Of a stretch of 64,000 bases of DNA, positions 1-9,087 are shown piece by piece. The position numbers and the translations under genes were made by a program. Source of the DNA: Lachnospiraceae bacterium. Lineage in GTDB: Bacteria > Bacillota > Clostridia > Lachnospirales > Lachnospiraceae. Under the pieces are notes generated by a model. The model worked only from the letters and a program-made list of their open reading frames with translations. It was not told the origin of the DNA and searched no databases. The stretch covers positions 62,001 through 126,000 of the forward strand of contig SVEG01000005.1 of NCBI GenBank assembly GCA_015057505.1, read 5' to 3'. Position 1 is the stretch's first letter, and the number at the start of each line of letters is the position of its first letter.

Positions 1-372
1 CTCAAAATCCAAAGCACTTTCATGCACTACCGTCTTAAACTGCTTTTTCATACCGATTGAAGTACAGCCGCCTCGGATATAGCCGGTGAGATCTTTAAGT
101 TCTTTAACATGAATCATTTCTATTGACTTCTCTCCGACTGCTTTTGCCGCTTTTTTAAGGTCAACCTCCATATGAACAGGCAACACAAATACAAAGTGTT
201 CTCCACTCTTCCCTTTTGTAACAAGCGTCTTAAAGCTCTGCTCGTACGGTTGTCCGAGCATATCTGCAATTGTCACACCGTCAACAAATTCTTCACATTC
301 ATATGTATTGACCTCATAGTTTATCTTGTTTTTATCTAAGATACGCATTGCATTGGTTTTTACAAGTTTCAA
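1..372 (-). CDS. ybaK: YbaK/EbsC-family aminoacyl-tRNA deacylase, 3' end beyond window
   Basis: Translating the minus strand from a TTG at 372 gives a protein starting MKLVKTNAMRILDKN and running off the left edge of the window. Family landmarks are visible: a FKTLV segment, a VLPVHMEVDLKKAAKA segment and the motif LTGYIRGGCTSIGMKK, which together are typical of the YbaK/EbsC group. This family hydrolyses Cys-tRNA(Pro) or related mischarged tRNAs in the cytoplasm. The TTG start is chosen because the reading frame has no earlier in-frame ATG and a GGACGG ribosome binding site sits 8 bases upstream; an in-frame ATG nine codons later is less likely because it would remove the first beta strand. 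It lies 49 bases downstream of azlD on the same strand and may be its own unit. The family call is firm; the exact tRNA substrate is not shown. Confidence 0.85.
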   Translation of the reverse strand, partial: MKLVKTNAMRILDKNKINYEVNTYECEEFVDGVTIADMLGQPYEQSFKTLVTKGKSGEHFVFVLPVHMEVDLKKAAKAVGEKSIEMIHVKELKDLTGYIRGGCTSIGMKKQFKTVVHESALDFE

Positions 373-421
373 ATCAAACACCGTCCTCTATACAATCAGT
401 TATCACACAACAACTGACTTA

Positions 422-736
422 TTAAATAAACCACATCACAAGTATAGTTACATATGCCGCAATACAAGCTCCAAGCGCAACTACAATAAGCGATTTTTTC
501 TTGAGCGCAAGTATTGCTCCCACGACAAATCCCGCCGTCGCAGAAATCCTGTCACCAGTCGAATAAAAAATCTCCGGTATTGTCATCGCGCCGAGCACGC
601 TGTACGGAACATAATACAAAAAGCTTCTAACAAATTGCGACTTAATTTTTTTACGGAATATAACAAACGGCAACATTCTGATTAAATATGTAACGCCTGC
701 CATAACTGCCACATAACCTATTATCTTAAGTGTCAT
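422..736 (-). CDS. azlD: AzlD-type branched-chain amino acid transport subunit
   Basis: This 104-residue protein has three to four hydrophobic segments and the size and motifs of AzlD (N-terminal YVAVMAGVTYLIRMLPF, then a YVPYSVLGAMTIPE segment). AzlD is the small partner of AzlC in exporters of branched-chain amino acids or their analogues in the cytoplasmic membrane. Its ATG directly follows the TAG stop of azlC with no gap, and its ribosome binding site, GAGGAGG, lies within the last codons of azlC, so the two are translationally coupled. A weak dyad sits in the 49 bases between azlD and the next gene. No promoter was seen for azlD alone. Confidence 0.9.
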   Translation of the reverse strand: MTLKIIGYVAVMAGVTYLIRMLPFVIFRKKIKSQFVRSFLYYVPYSVLGAMTIPEIFYSTGDRISATAGFVVGAILALKKKSLIVVALGACIAAYVTILVMWFI

Positions 737-1435
737 CTACGCCTCCTCCTCTTCTTTTATCGGGAAAAAGACAGCCGCAAGACCTGCCGCAATTACCGCA
801 CATATTATTATTGAAAAACCGCTTGTAATAAAGTCAAACACAGGAACAAATCTTATAATACAGCTTATTGTTGCTGCGATTACAACCGCTACAAGCACTC
901 CTATACTTTCCCTTGCCACAGGCAGGATAATTGCAAGAAACATGCCGTAAATCGCTATTCCGAGTGCCGCTTTAAGGTCTGTCGGCAAAATATTGCCTGC
1001 TACCGCGCCCATTATTGTACCACCGGTCCAACCGATAAAAGGCATTGTAATAAGGCCGTACATATAATTCCTGTTGATATCTGTCGGCTTTGAAGAAGCA
1101 ACCGCAAATATCTCATCGGTTATACCAAAAGCCGTTGAGAATCTGTGAAATGTCGTAAAACTCTTATCAAGCTTCTGTGAAAGTGAAATACTCATAAGTG
1201 CATATCTGAGATTAATGATAAGCTGGGTAAGCGCTATTTCCGCATATGTACCGCTTGCGGCAATTACGGCAAGACCTGCAACCTGCCCTGCCGATGTTAA
1301 ATTTGTCATTGAAATTATGGTTGCAACAAGCACGGAAAACCCTTCGCTTACTACCATAAGTCCAAAGCCAAAGGATACTGACAAATATCCCACAGCAATT
1401 GGCATTCCGTCCTTAATTCCTTTCTTAAAGTCCAT
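737..1435 (-). CDS. azlC: AzlC-type branched-chain amino acid permease
   Basis: The 232-residue product opens with the family signature GIKDGMPIAVGYLSVSFGFG and carries several further transmembrane segments, ending in an acidic tail of five Glu residues. It is the large subunit of the AzlCD exporter (LIV-E family), which moves branched-chain amino acids out of the cell. The ATG at 1435 has an AGAAAGGA ribosome binding site. It is followed immediately by azlD. Upstream lies a 140-base GC-rich spacer with an inverted repeat that separates it from the ABC transporter genes, so it may not share their transcript. Substrate is inferred from family only. Confidence 0.9.
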   Translation of the reverse strand: MDFKKGIKDGMPIAVGYLSVSFGFGLMVVSEGFSVLVATIISMTNLTSAGQVAGLAVIAASGTYAEIALTQLIINLRYALMSISLSQKLDKSFTTFHRFSTAFGITDEIFAVASSKPTDINRNYMYGLITMPFIGWTGGTIMGAVAGNILPTDLKAALGIAIYGMFLAIILPVARESIGVLVAVVIAATISCIIRFVPVFDFITSGFSIIICAVIAAGLAAVFFPIKEEEEA

Positions 1436-1450
1436 TACTTTTCCTTTCTC

Positions 1451-1573
1451 GAGCCGGGCTCAGCTCGAAGCAAAGCTTCTCGCTGGTAGCATTCGCCACA
1501 TAGAAGCCTCGAAGTGCTTTTTGCTTTGTAAGCAAGCTTACACGCCAAAGCTCTTCTTGCTTCTGCCCGGCTC
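1451..1573. repeat. Intergenic inverted repeat with GC-rich ends
   Basis: GAGCCGGGC at 1451-1459 is perfectly complementary to GCCCGGCTC at 1565-1573. The enclosed 105 bases contain smaller dyads, for example TAAGCTTGCTTA and a GAAGC-rich pair near the left arm. It fills the gap between the ABC exporter stop and azlC. There is no T-run after either arm, so a simple intrinsic terminator is not supported; it could be a small foldback element or an RNA processing site. Confidence 0.55.
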
Positions 1574-1576
1574 ATT

Positions 1577-3382
1577 TTAATCAAACTGAGCCTTATATAA
1601 ATTATAATAAAATCCACCCTTTTTCATAAGCTCTTCATGCGTTCCCTGTTCCGCAACTTCTCCGTTATCTACTACAAGAATCCAGTCCGCATTGCGAATA
1701 GTCGAAAGACGATGCGCAATTACAAAACAGGTTTTATTTTCCATAAGCTTACGCATTGCCTGCTGAATCTGAATTTCTGTTCTTGTATCAACATTTGACG
1801 TTGCTTCATCAAGAATCAACATATTCGCATCAAGAAGCATGGCCCTTGCTATCGTCATAAGTTGCTTCTGACCTTTGGAGATATTGGTTCCATCATCACT
1901 TAAAATAGTGTTGTAGCCTTCCGGCAGACGTCTTATAAATCCGTCAATCTTTGCGGCTTTTGCAACTCTCACGACATCTTCCATTGTAGCATTTTCTTTG
2001 CCATATGCAATATTTTCAAAGATAGTTCCGTGAAAAAGCCATGTATCTTGCAAAACCATTGCATAAGATTTTCTAAGGCTCTTTCTTGTCACCTCATTAA
2101 TATTGTTACCATCTACAGCTATCTCGCCCTCATCCACATCATAGAAACGCATAAGAAGGTTAATAAGCGTTGTTTTACCTGCACCGGTCTTTCCCACTAT
2201 GGCAATCATTTTGCCCGGCTCAACCTGCAAATTAAAATTATTGATAATCCTCTTCTCAGGTGTATAGCCAAAGCTTACATCCGAAAACTCAACCTCTCCG
2301 GCCACATCTGAAAGTTCAATTACATCTTCTGCATCAGCAGTCTCTTCAAGCTCATCCATAAGATTAAATACTCTCTCTGCCGCCGCAAGTGCCGACTGAA
2401 ACTCGCTCATAAGATTTGCCGTCTCGTTAATCGGCCCCGAAAATTTTCTTGAATAAAGCACAAACGAAGAAATATCACCAATTAACATTACCTTTTTAAG
2501 ATATAAAATTGCACCGAATACACCTACCAAAGTAAGCGAAAGGTTATTTATAAAATTAACCGTAGGTCCGACAACACTTCCGTAATAGTCAGCCTTGTAA
2601 TAAGCGTCAACCGCCTCTTTATTCTTAGCATCAAACTTATCGATTGTATTAAGTTCCTGATTGTACGCTTTTATAGTCTTCTGTCCCGATATCTGTTCTT
2701 CCACAAAGCCATTAAGTTCACCAAGCTTCGCAGATCTTTTTCTAAAAAGCGGTCTTGTCATTCCCGTTATCTTTTTTGTAAGTATCATTGATAACGGTAC
2801 CGTAAACACAAATATAAGCACAAGCTGCGGCGATATCGATATCATCATCGCAAGTGAGCCGACAACTGTTATAAAACTTGCAAGCACTTGAATAACATCA
2901 TTTGACAGTGATGTATTAATCGTATCAATATCATAAGATATCTTACTTATGATATCACCTGACTGATGTGTATCAAAATATCCAACAGGCATCGTCATAA
3001 GCTTGTCAAACACATCCTTACGCATTCTGTATACCACTTTACGGCTTATATGTATCATCAAAATATTAAGCAGATACGAAAGCAATGCCGAAGCCAGATA
3101 GAATACAACCATCAGCACCGCATAATAAAGCACTTTCGGAATATCAACATTGAAAACATCTGCTTCTATAACACCGATTGCCTGACCGGAAAGCTTCGGT
3201 CCCACAAGCGCAAGAAGGTTACTTCCAACTGTCAAAAAAAGTGCCAGCAAAAGCAAATATTTATAGGTCATCATGTATTTTACAAGTCTGACAAGCGTTC
3301 CCTTGCGATTGATGCTTTTACCGTCATCCACAATACGTGTCTTACTTACATAGGAATTCGCTCTTACATCAACACCTTTCAT
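1577..3382 (-). CDS. ABC exporter subunit with canonical catalytic site residues
   Basis: This 601-residue half-transporter has a six-helix exporter membrane domain (about residues 35-330) and a nucleotide-binding domain. Visible motifs are Walker A GKTGAGKTTL, Walker B MLILDEATS with the catalytic Glu, and an H-loop IAHRLST. Its signature sequence, however, is ISKGQKQ rather than LSGGQ. Together with the gene just upstream it matches heterodimeric multidrug exporters (BmrCD/LmrCD/TM287-288 type), which have one consensus and one degenerate ATP site. Its ATG overlaps the upstream TAA (TAATG), implying coupled translation and 1:1 assembly. Substrate is unknown; drugs, lipids or peptides are all possible. 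Confidence 0.9.
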   Translation of the reverse strand: MKGVDVRANSYVSKTRIVDDGKSINRKGTLVRLVKYMMTYKYLLLLALFLTVGSNLLALVGPKLSGQAIGVIEADVFNVDIPKVLYYAVLMVVFYLASALLSYLLNILMIHISRKVVYRMRKDVFDKLMTMPVGYFDTHQSGDIISKISYDIDTINTSLSNDVIQVLASFITVVGSLAMMISISPQLVLIFVFTVPLSMILTKKITGMTRPLFRKRSAKLGELNGFVEEQISGQKTIKAYNQELNTIDKFDAKNKEAVDAYYKADYYGSVVGPTVNFINNLSLTLVGVFGAILYLKKVMLIGDISSFVLYSRKFSGPINETANLMSEFQSALAAAERVFNLMDELEETADAEDVIELSDVAGEVEFSDVSFGYTPEKRIINNFNLQVEPGKMIAIVGKTGAGKTTLINLLMRFYDVDEGEIAVDGNNINEVTRKSLRKSYAMVLQDTWLFHGTIFENIAYGKENATMEDVVRVAKAAKIDGFIRRLPEGYNTILSDDGTNISKGQKQLMTIARAMLLDANMLILDEATSNVDTRTEIQIQQAMRKLMENKTCFVIAHRLSTIRNADWILVVDNGEVAEQGTHEELMKKGGFYYNLYKAQFD

Positions 3383-5094
3383 TACACGTCACCTCCCAAC
3401 TGTGAAATACTGATTTCACGATATGTCTCACAGTTTTTAAGAAGCTCCTCATGCGTACCATAACCGATACATTCGCCGTCCTCCAAAACCATTATGTGAT
3501 CGGCATTCATAATCGAACTTATACGCTGTGCAATTATTATAAGCGTCGTATCATCAAAATATTTCTTGATATTAGTTCTTAGAGTCGCGTCTGTTTTATA
3601 ATCGAGTGCACTTGAAGAATCGTCAAGCACAAGAATCTGCGGATGTGCTGCAAGCGCTCTTGCAATAAGAATTCTCTGCTTCTGGCCACCGCTAAGATTA
3701 GCTCCTCTGATACTTAAAAGGCCGTCCTCTCCATCCTCTTTTTCCTCAACAAACTCTGTTGCACAGGCATATTCAATGGCATTTTTAACGTCCTCGTCTG
3801 TCAAATTCCTGCCGAGTCTTATATTCTCATATATTGAATCTTCAAAAATCGTATCATTCTGAAAAGCTACACCAAAAAGCTTCCGTAAGTTCTCTGTATC
3901 CATCGACTTAATATTCTCTCCGCCAATGTAGATATCGCCCTCGTCCACATCATAAAAACGCATAAGAAGCTGGATGAGAGTTGTCTTTCCGGCGCCTGTC
4001 GAGCCGATAATACCAAGCGTCTCACCCTTTTTAAGCTTAAATGATATATCCGTAAGATTGTTTTCTATCTTATCGTACGAAAAGGACACATTATCAAATA
4101 CAATATAATCCTCTCCCTCATATCCCTCAAGTAATTCAGGAAGCAAATCCTCCTCACTGTCAACAATCTCAACTATACGCTTCGCAGAAGCATTGGCCTT
4201 CGACAAAATTATAAACATTCTCGATATCGCCATCATAGCCTGTGAAATAATCGTAAAATATGTTGTAAACGCAAGGATTTTACCTACGGACGTAAGGCCT
4301 GAATTCACACGGTATGCACCAACAACAATTACGAGAACGAGACCAAAGTTGAGCAAAATATTAACCGCAGGATTCATGAGTGCCATTGTAATTCCGGCCT
4401 TTTTCTCCTTCTGTACAACCTCTTCATTAATATCCGCAAACTTCTTTTTCTCGTACTCGCCTTTGGAAAGAGCCTTAATAACCCTGATTCCCGCAGAATC
4501 CTCACGAACCATTCTGACCATGTCATCAACTGTCTGCTGAACCTTCATATACATCGGTATTGCTTTTTTAGATATAAATATCATAATGACACCGATAAAA
4601 GGTATTACAGCCATCAGAACAAGCGCAAGCGCCGGATCAAGTGTAAGTGTGACAATAATTCCGCCCACCAGCAAAATAGGTGCACGAACACCTAGTCTCT
4701 GCATCATACCGACCATCTGATGTACATTATAGGTATCACTCGTAAGTCTTGAAATAAGGGACGGTTTTGTAAAATAATCCGTCTGCTTGTTAGACAGATT
4801 CATAATACGCGAAAACAAATCATGGCGAATTACCTCCGTCGTATCCCTTGCAACCCTCGCCGCCTTCTGATTCGCTATAATATTAAAACTTACCGCAAAT
4901 ATGGCGCACACAAGCATTATACTTCCCCAGAACACTATTGAGCCTGTTTTTCCGGTAGGTATAACATTGTCAATAATATGCGCAAGAATATACGGAATAA
5001 ACAAGTCCATGATTGTTCCGATGAACTTGATTATAAGTCCTATACTCATCCGAAAATAATGCGGTCGCAAATAATGCTTGAACACCTTTTTCAT
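3382..5094 (-). CDS. ABC exporter subunit with degenerate Walker B and H-loop
   Basis: The product has an exporter membrane domain followed by a nucleotide-binding domain with Walker A GSTGAGKTTL and a canonical signature LSGGQKQR. The Walker B region reads LVLDDSSSALD, so the catalytic Glu is Asp, and the H-loop reads IAQRISS, with Gln for His. These are the substitutions expected in the non-catalytic site of a heterodimeric exporter, and they complement the degenerate signature of the partner gene downstream. The start is placed at the ATG at 5094 because it has a GAGG ribosome binding site 8 bases upstream; a start 12 codons earlier would lie within a terminator hairpin and has no such site. 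It is the first gene of the two-gene unit. Confidence 0.9.
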   Translation of the reverse strand: MKKVFKHYLRPHYFRMSIGLIIKFIGTIMDLFIPYILAHIIDNVIPTGKTGSIVFWGSIMLVCAIFAVSFNIIANQKAARVARDTTEVIRHDLFSRIMNLSNKQTDYFTKPSLISRLTSDTYNVHQMVGMMQRLGVRAPILLVGGIIVTLTLDPALALVLMAVIPFIGVIMIFISKKAIPMYMKVQQTVDDMVRMVREDSAGIRVIKALSKGEYEKKKFADINEEVVQKEKKAGITMALMNPAVNILLNFGLVLVIVVGAYRVNSGLTSVGKILAFTTYFTIISQAMMAISRMFIILSKANASAKRIVEIVDSEEDLLPELLEGYEGEDYIVFDNVSFSYDKIENNLTDISFKLKKGETLGIIGSTGAGKTTLIQLLMRFYDVDEGDIYIGGENIKSMDTENLRKLFGVAFQNDTIFEDSIYENIRLGRNLTDEDVKNAIEYACATEFVEEKEDGEDGLLSIRGANLSGGQKQRILIARALAAHPQILVLDDSSSALDYKTDATLRTNIKKYFDDTTLIIIAQRISSIMNADHIMVLEDGECIGYGTHEELLKNCETYREISISQLGGDV

Positions 5095-5110
5095 ATAAAA
5101 TACCTCATTC

Positions 5111-5150
5111 AAAAAGCGTCGGTCCAACATTTGTGCCCGACGCCTTTTAT
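5111..5150 (-). terminator. Intrinsic terminator after the VanY-like gene
   Basis: On the minus strand GCGTCGG pairs with CCGACGC around a 14-base loop, followed directly by TTTTT. It lies just past the stop of the D-Ala-D-Ala peptidase gene and before the ABC exporter pair, separating the two units. Confidence 0.85.
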
Positions 5151-5160
5151 TAACTTAATT

Positions 5161-6465
5161 TTACTTAGTTGAATAATTCGGAAAATATTCCTCGAAACAA
5201 ACACCTGAATTATATATCTCTGTAGCCGTTTCCACGCCGACATATCTGTAATGCCATGGCTCATAAGCTATCTTTGTGATATCTGTTTTATCCTTTTCAT
5301 ATCTTAAGATAAAACCATATTCATGCGCATGTGATTTAAGCCAGATTCCCGGTGCAGAATACGCAAAGCTGTCGTTAAGCGCACCTCCCCAAATAAAATC
5401 AAGTGCCAAACCGAGATTATGTTCGCTTTTTCCGGGCAATGCATGATATAAGTCTGTTTGAATCCTTGCTTTTTTATATGTCATGCCCTTTTTCATATAT
5501 CTGTGCAATGCATTTTGATACAATCGCCATTGTGTATCATAAGTTCTGTATGCAGAAGTTATCTTAAGAGTTACCCCTTCTGCCGCAGCTGCATTTATCA
5601 TATCTGTAAGTGACGTCACAATTCGACTGTCAACATAATGATTTCCATTCATTCTGCTTTTTGATATACTGAACTTATCAGGCAAAGCATTGGCATAATT
5701 AACCAAGACCAAATTCCACGGTATAACACTGTCATCCAACTTACCCGCTTCATCAAAGCCATACTGTACATTATCTATAATAGCAATACCCGTGACCATA
5801 GCACCTGAATCGGGATCAAAAAAATATGTACCGTCTTCCGTTTTCATCCAACCGATCTGTATTGTACCGTCTTCCGCAAGATAATATTTACCATTTTCCC
5901 ACTCAAGCCATTGTGACACCAGCTTTTCGCCATCCTTGTTCACAAAAAACTTTCCGCTTGCATCCTTGGTAATCAGCTTTTCCGGTTCGTCCGGTACTGC
6001 TTCTTCCGGCGGTTTTTCTCCGGACACCAGCTTTCCGTCACTTCCAAATTCGCAAACTTTACCATCAATAATATGAGACCCCTTAAGCATAGCGCCACTG
6101 GCAGGAATAAAATAATACGTACCTTCATCTGTTGTCATCCAGCCCGTCTGCATTGCGCCCGTTTCTGTTAAATAGAATCTTGAGCCTTTATAATCCAACC
6201 AACCGGTATACATTTTACCGCTTTCTTTATCAAAATAGTACCAATTATTATCTGCCTCATACAGCCAGCCTTTGGTGTATGTCCCACTTATGTTTATATA
6301 GTACCACGAATCATCCTCATACTTCCAACCATAACCATCTTCCTCATAACGCGGAAACTCGGCAGCACTTACCATAATACCCATTGTAAGCATTATAAAA
6401 ATTACACATACAACCACAAAAGAAATCTTTATCTGTTTGCAAGTTCCTTTATAATGTCTTCCCAT
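5161..6465 (-). CDS. Secreted cell-wall-binding VanY-family D-Ala-D-Ala carboxypeptidase
   Basis: The 434-residue protein starts with a basic N terminus and a hydrophobic signal or anchor segment (about residues 12-34). It then has two blocks of aromatic-rich cell-wall-binding repeats with W-Y-Y, GW and G-M-x-TGW patterns (about 45-145 and 165-245). The C-terminal half is a peptidase M15B domain: ITSAYRT, then [11 protein letters not shown], which carries the zinc His and Asp, and EPWHYRYVG, which carries the catalytic and third zinc residues. Such enzymes trim the terminal D-Ala of peptidoglycan stem peptides. The ATG at 6465 lies inside the hisIE coding region (37-base overlap) and has a strong AGAGGAG site 5 bases upstream. 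It may therefore be read through from the his operon. A terminator follows at 5111-5150. Confidence 0.88.
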   Translation of the reverse strand: MGRHYKGTCKQIKISFVVVCVIFIMLTMGIMVSAAEFPRYEEDGYGWKYEDDSWYYINISGTYTKGWLYEADNNWYYFDKESGKMYTGWLDYKGSRFYLTETGAMQTGWMTTDEGTYYFIPASGAMLKGSHIIDGKVCEFGSDGKLVSGEKPPEEAVPDEPEKLITKDASGKFFVNKDGEKLVSQWLEWENGKYYLAEDGTIQIGWMKTEDGTYFFDPDSGAMVTGIAIIDNVQYGFDEAGKLDDSVIPWNLVLVNYANALPDKFSISKSRMNGNHYVDSRIVTSLTDMINAAAAEGVTLKITSAYRTYDTQWRLYQNALHRYMKKGMTYKKARIQTDLYHALPGKSEHNLGLALDFIWGGALNDSFAYSAPGIWLKSHAHEYGFILRYEKDKTDITKIAYEPWHYRYVGVETATEIYNSGVCFEEYFPNYSTK

Positions 6466-7742
6466 GTAACTCCTCTTTCCACCATAAGCACCATAACATG
6501 ATAAAGGAAATCTGCAATTTCGTACTTTATCTCTTCTGCTTCAGGATTTTTGGCAGCAATTATAATCTCTGTTGCTTCTTCTCCGACCTTCTTAAGTATC
6601 TTATCTATACCTTTATCAAATAAGTAATTTGTATAAGAACCTTCCTTCGGATTAACCTTACGGTCTGCTATAATACCGTAAACATCTTCAAACACCTTGG
6701 ATATATTGGTTTCTTCATATTCCTTCTTAGCTATCTCCTCGAAGAAACATGAACGCTTACCCGTGTGGCACGCCGCTCCGACCTGGGATACCTTCGCAAG
6801 AATCGTATCTCTGTCACAATCGGCCGTAAGCGACTTAACGTACTGATAATGACCCGAGGTCATGCCCTTCTTCCAAAGCTCATTACGACTTCTGCTCCAG
6901 TATGTCATCTTACCTGAAGCAAGAGTTTCTTTAAATGATTCCTCATTCATATATGCAAGCTGTAAAACCTCGTTAGTCTTATAATCCTGCACAATAACAG
7001 GTACCATACCGTCAGCATTAGTCTTAAATTCCGACCACTCAAGATTACTCTTAAGAAGCTCCATATTGAGTCCGCTCATCTTACACGCAAACTTAAATGC
7101 TGTAATATTAGTATCTACGTCCGAAATATGCTTACCGGAAATTCCTGACACAAAATCTTCCTTAAGCATCGCCATAAGTTCTGCAACTATCGTATACGAA
7201 ACAGCCGCAATAACATCTACTCCAAGCTTTGCAGCCACATTTTTAATCTCTTCCGGAGTCTTTGCATCGGCATCCAAAAGCAACCACTCATTGGCTACAT
7301 CCTTTAATAATTCCACATTTTCATTACAAATAACGACTGAATCAGTACAAAGAACAAGTGAATTTTTACCAAAACGCTTAACCGACTCTTTAAGTGCCGG
7401 TGTCTGTGCTTCAAGTGACTCTCTGCTAACATACAAAACAGCCTTCTCGGCACCGGTATACAAATACTTCTTCGTATCTTCAAACCTGTTAACCCTACCA
7501 CCGGCATATACCGGAATCTCACTGTCTCTGATTAACTCTCTCATGAAGTTAAGATTCTCTTCATGTTCTGTATCATTCTCCCAATATAAATCGAGTAATA
7601 TAAGTGCATCAGCATCATAAATACTGTAATATGCTCCTGCACTGCCCTTTTCCGTTGTCTGGAATTCTTCCGTACATAATCTGTCTAAAAACAGCTTCTG
7701 ATTCTTTATGTACAACATGGGTATTACTTTTTTTGTCTTCAT
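6429..7742 (-). CDS. hisIE: HisIE bifunctional enzyme with an N-terminal HisF-like domain
   Basis: The 437-residue protein contains, in order, a HisF/HisA-like domain (about 1-215), a phosphoribosyl-AMP cyclohydrolase domain (about 225-335, with [11 protein letters not shown] and [11 protein letters not shown]) and a phosphoribosyl-ATP pyrophosphatase domain (about 345-437, with [15 protein letters not shown]). The last two domains carry out steps 2 and 3 of histidine synthesis. The N-terminal part begins [10 protein letters not shown] where HisF enzymes have RIIPCLDVKD, so the catalytic Asp is Tyr, while a GG phosphate-site motif (VYAGGRV) remains. It is probably not an active cyclase. The ATG overlaps the hisA stop (TAATG), and the 3' end overlaps the peptidase gene. 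A normal HisIE is about 200-220 residues, so this one is twice the usual size. Confidence 0.9.
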   Translation of the reverse strand: MKTKKVIPMLYIKNQKLFLDRLCTEEFQTTEKGSAGAYYSIYDADALILLDLYWENDTEHEENLNFMRELIRDSEIPVYAGGRVNRFEDTKKYLYTGAEKAVLYVSRESLEAQTPALKESVKRFGKNSLVLCTDSVVICNENVELLKDVANEWLLLDADAKTPEEIKNVAAKLGVDVIAAVSYTIVAELMAMLKEDFVSGISGKHISDVDTNITAFKFACKMSGLNMELLKSNLEWSEFKTNADGMVPVIVQDYKTNEVLQLAYMNEESFKETLASGKMTYWSRSRNELWKKGMTSGHYQYVKSLTADCDRDTILAKVSQVGAACHTGKRSCFFEEIAKKEYEETNISKVFEDVYGIIADRKVNPKEGSYTNYLFDKGIDKILKKVGEEATEIIIAAKNPEAEEIKYEIADFLYHVMVLMVERGVTWEDIIKELANR

Positions 7743-8470
7743 TATTTTACTCCCTTTTCAAACAACTCAATCGCACGGCGCAAATCCACACGCTTCTCAT
7801 ACAAAGCCTTACCAATGATTGCCCCCCTGATATTGCTGTTATACAAATTCTCCAAATCCTGCATTCCTGACACCCCGCCGGATGCAATAATATTCATTCC
7901 CGTAATATCCGTAAGCTCTTTAGTAGCCTCTACGTTAGGTCCCATAAGCATACCATCCTTACTGATATCCGTATAAACAATATTCTCAACACCATAGGAC
8001 TTCATAAGCATACACAAATCCGTTGCTTTCTGGTTACTAAGCTTCTCCCAACCTTCAATCGCAACAAAACCGTCTTTTGCATCTACACCTACTACAACAT
8101 GCTCACTACCGTATCTTGCCACAATATCCTTGATAAATTCAGGATTATCAACTGCCTTGGTACCGATAATAACTCTGTGTATTCCGAGGTTCAAAGCCGC
8201 ATCAATGGCCTGTGTACTTCTTATTCCGCCACCAAGCTGAATCGGACAGGAAACGTTCGCCGCAATCTTGGCAATAACGTCGGCATTAACCGAATATCCC
8301 TCAAGTGCACCATCTAAATCCACCACATGGATAAATGTGGCACCGCAATCCTCCCACTTTTTAGCGATTTCCCAAGGCTGGTTAGAATAAACCTCTATAT
8401 CCTTAAATAATCCCTGTTTTAATCTTACACATTGTCCCTGTTTAATATCTATAGCCGGGTAAAGCTGCAT
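7742..8470 (-). CDS. hisA: Phosphoribosylformimino-AICAR isomerase HisA
   Basis: The protein (about 242 residues) begins [17 protein letters not shown], with the catalytic Asp in the family position, and continues with LGGGIRS and a conserved C-terminal [10 protein letters not shown] phosphate-binding segment. It catalyses the Amadori isomerisation in histidine synthesis in the cytoplasm. The ATG at 8470 is preferred over a TTG two codons earlier because AGGAGG lies 8 bases upstream of the ATG but only 2 bases from the TTG. It is 12 bases downstream of hisB and overlaps hisIE by one base, within the same operon. Confidence 0.95.
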   Translation of the reverse strand: MQLYPAIDIKQGQCVRLKQGLFKDIEVYSNQPWEIAKKWEDCGATFIHVVDLDGALEGYSVNADVIAKIAANVSCPIQLGGGIRSTQAIDAALNLGIHRVIIGTKAVDNPEFIKDIVARYGSEHVVVGVDAKDGFVAIEGWEKLSNQKATDLCMLMKSYGVENIVYTDISKDGMLMGPNVEATKELTDITGMNIIASGGVSGMQDLENLYNSNIRGAIIGKALYEKRVDLRRAIELFEKGVK

Positions 8471-8482
8471 AACCAAATCCTC

Positions 8483-9073
8483 CTAAGCAAGTGTACCTTT
8501 TGTCGATAATACGTCTGTAATTCTCTCATCACGCTGAGTCGCAATATCAAGTGCCTTCGCAAAAGCCTTGAAAGCCGCCTCAATAATGTGATGAGCATTC
8601 GTTCCCGATATCTGCTTAATATGTATGTTCATTCCGGCACTATATGAAACAGCATAGAAAAACTCTTTTACAAGGCATGTATCAAGTTCTCCGACCTTCT
8701 CTTCCGTAAAAATCAAATCATACTGAAGATATGGTCTGCCTGAAATATCAAGTGCGCAAAGCACAAGTGCATCATCCATCGGGAGCATAAAATTACCGTA
8801 ACGCTTAATGCCTGCTTTGTCACCTACAGCTTCCTTAATTGCCTGTCCGAGTACGATTCCGACATCCTCAACAGTATGATGCCCGTCTACATCAAGGTCG
8901 CCCTTAACTGCAAGTTCCAAATCAAACAAGCCGTGTCTTGCAAAGCTGTTAATCATATGATCAAAAAAACCAATTCCGCTGTCCGCTGTACATTTGCCCG
9001 TACCGTCAATCGCAAGACTTAATCTGATATCTGTTTCGTTTGTTTTTCTGTTAATCTGTGATCGTCTCTCCAT
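8483..9073 (-). CDS. hisB: Imidazoleglycerol-phosphate dehydratase HisB
   Basis: The 196-residue enzyme has the family start MERRSQINRKTNET, the metal-binding motifs FFDHM and DGHHTVEDVG, and a second HHIIEAAFKA motif near the C terminus. It removes water from imidazoleglycerol phosphate, a monofunctional dehydratase without the phosphatase domain found in enterobacterial HisB. The ATG at 9073 is chosen over an in-frame GTG four codons upstream, because the GTGAGGTG ribosome binding site covers that GTG. It lies 14 bases after hisD in the his operon. Confidence 0.95.
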   Translation of the reverse strand: MERRSQINRKTNETDIRLSLAIDGTGKCTADSGIGFFDHMINSFARHGLFDLELAVKGDLDVDGHHTVEDVGIVLGQAIKEAVGDKAGIKRYGNFMLPMDDALVLCALDISGRPYLQYDLIFTEEKVGELDTCLVKEFFYAVSYSAGMNIHIKQISGTNAHHIIEAAFKAFAKALDIATQRDERITDVLSTKGTLA

Positions 9074-9087
9074 ATAGCACCTCACTG

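Noticed and set aside
326-685. 119-codon plus-strand frame over ybaK and azlD
   Set aside because: It is antisense to two recognised genes and has no start signal or family.
1435-1617. 60-codon frame in the azlC upstream spacer
   Set aside because: It lies within an inverted repeat, overlaps the ABC gene and has no ribosome binding site.
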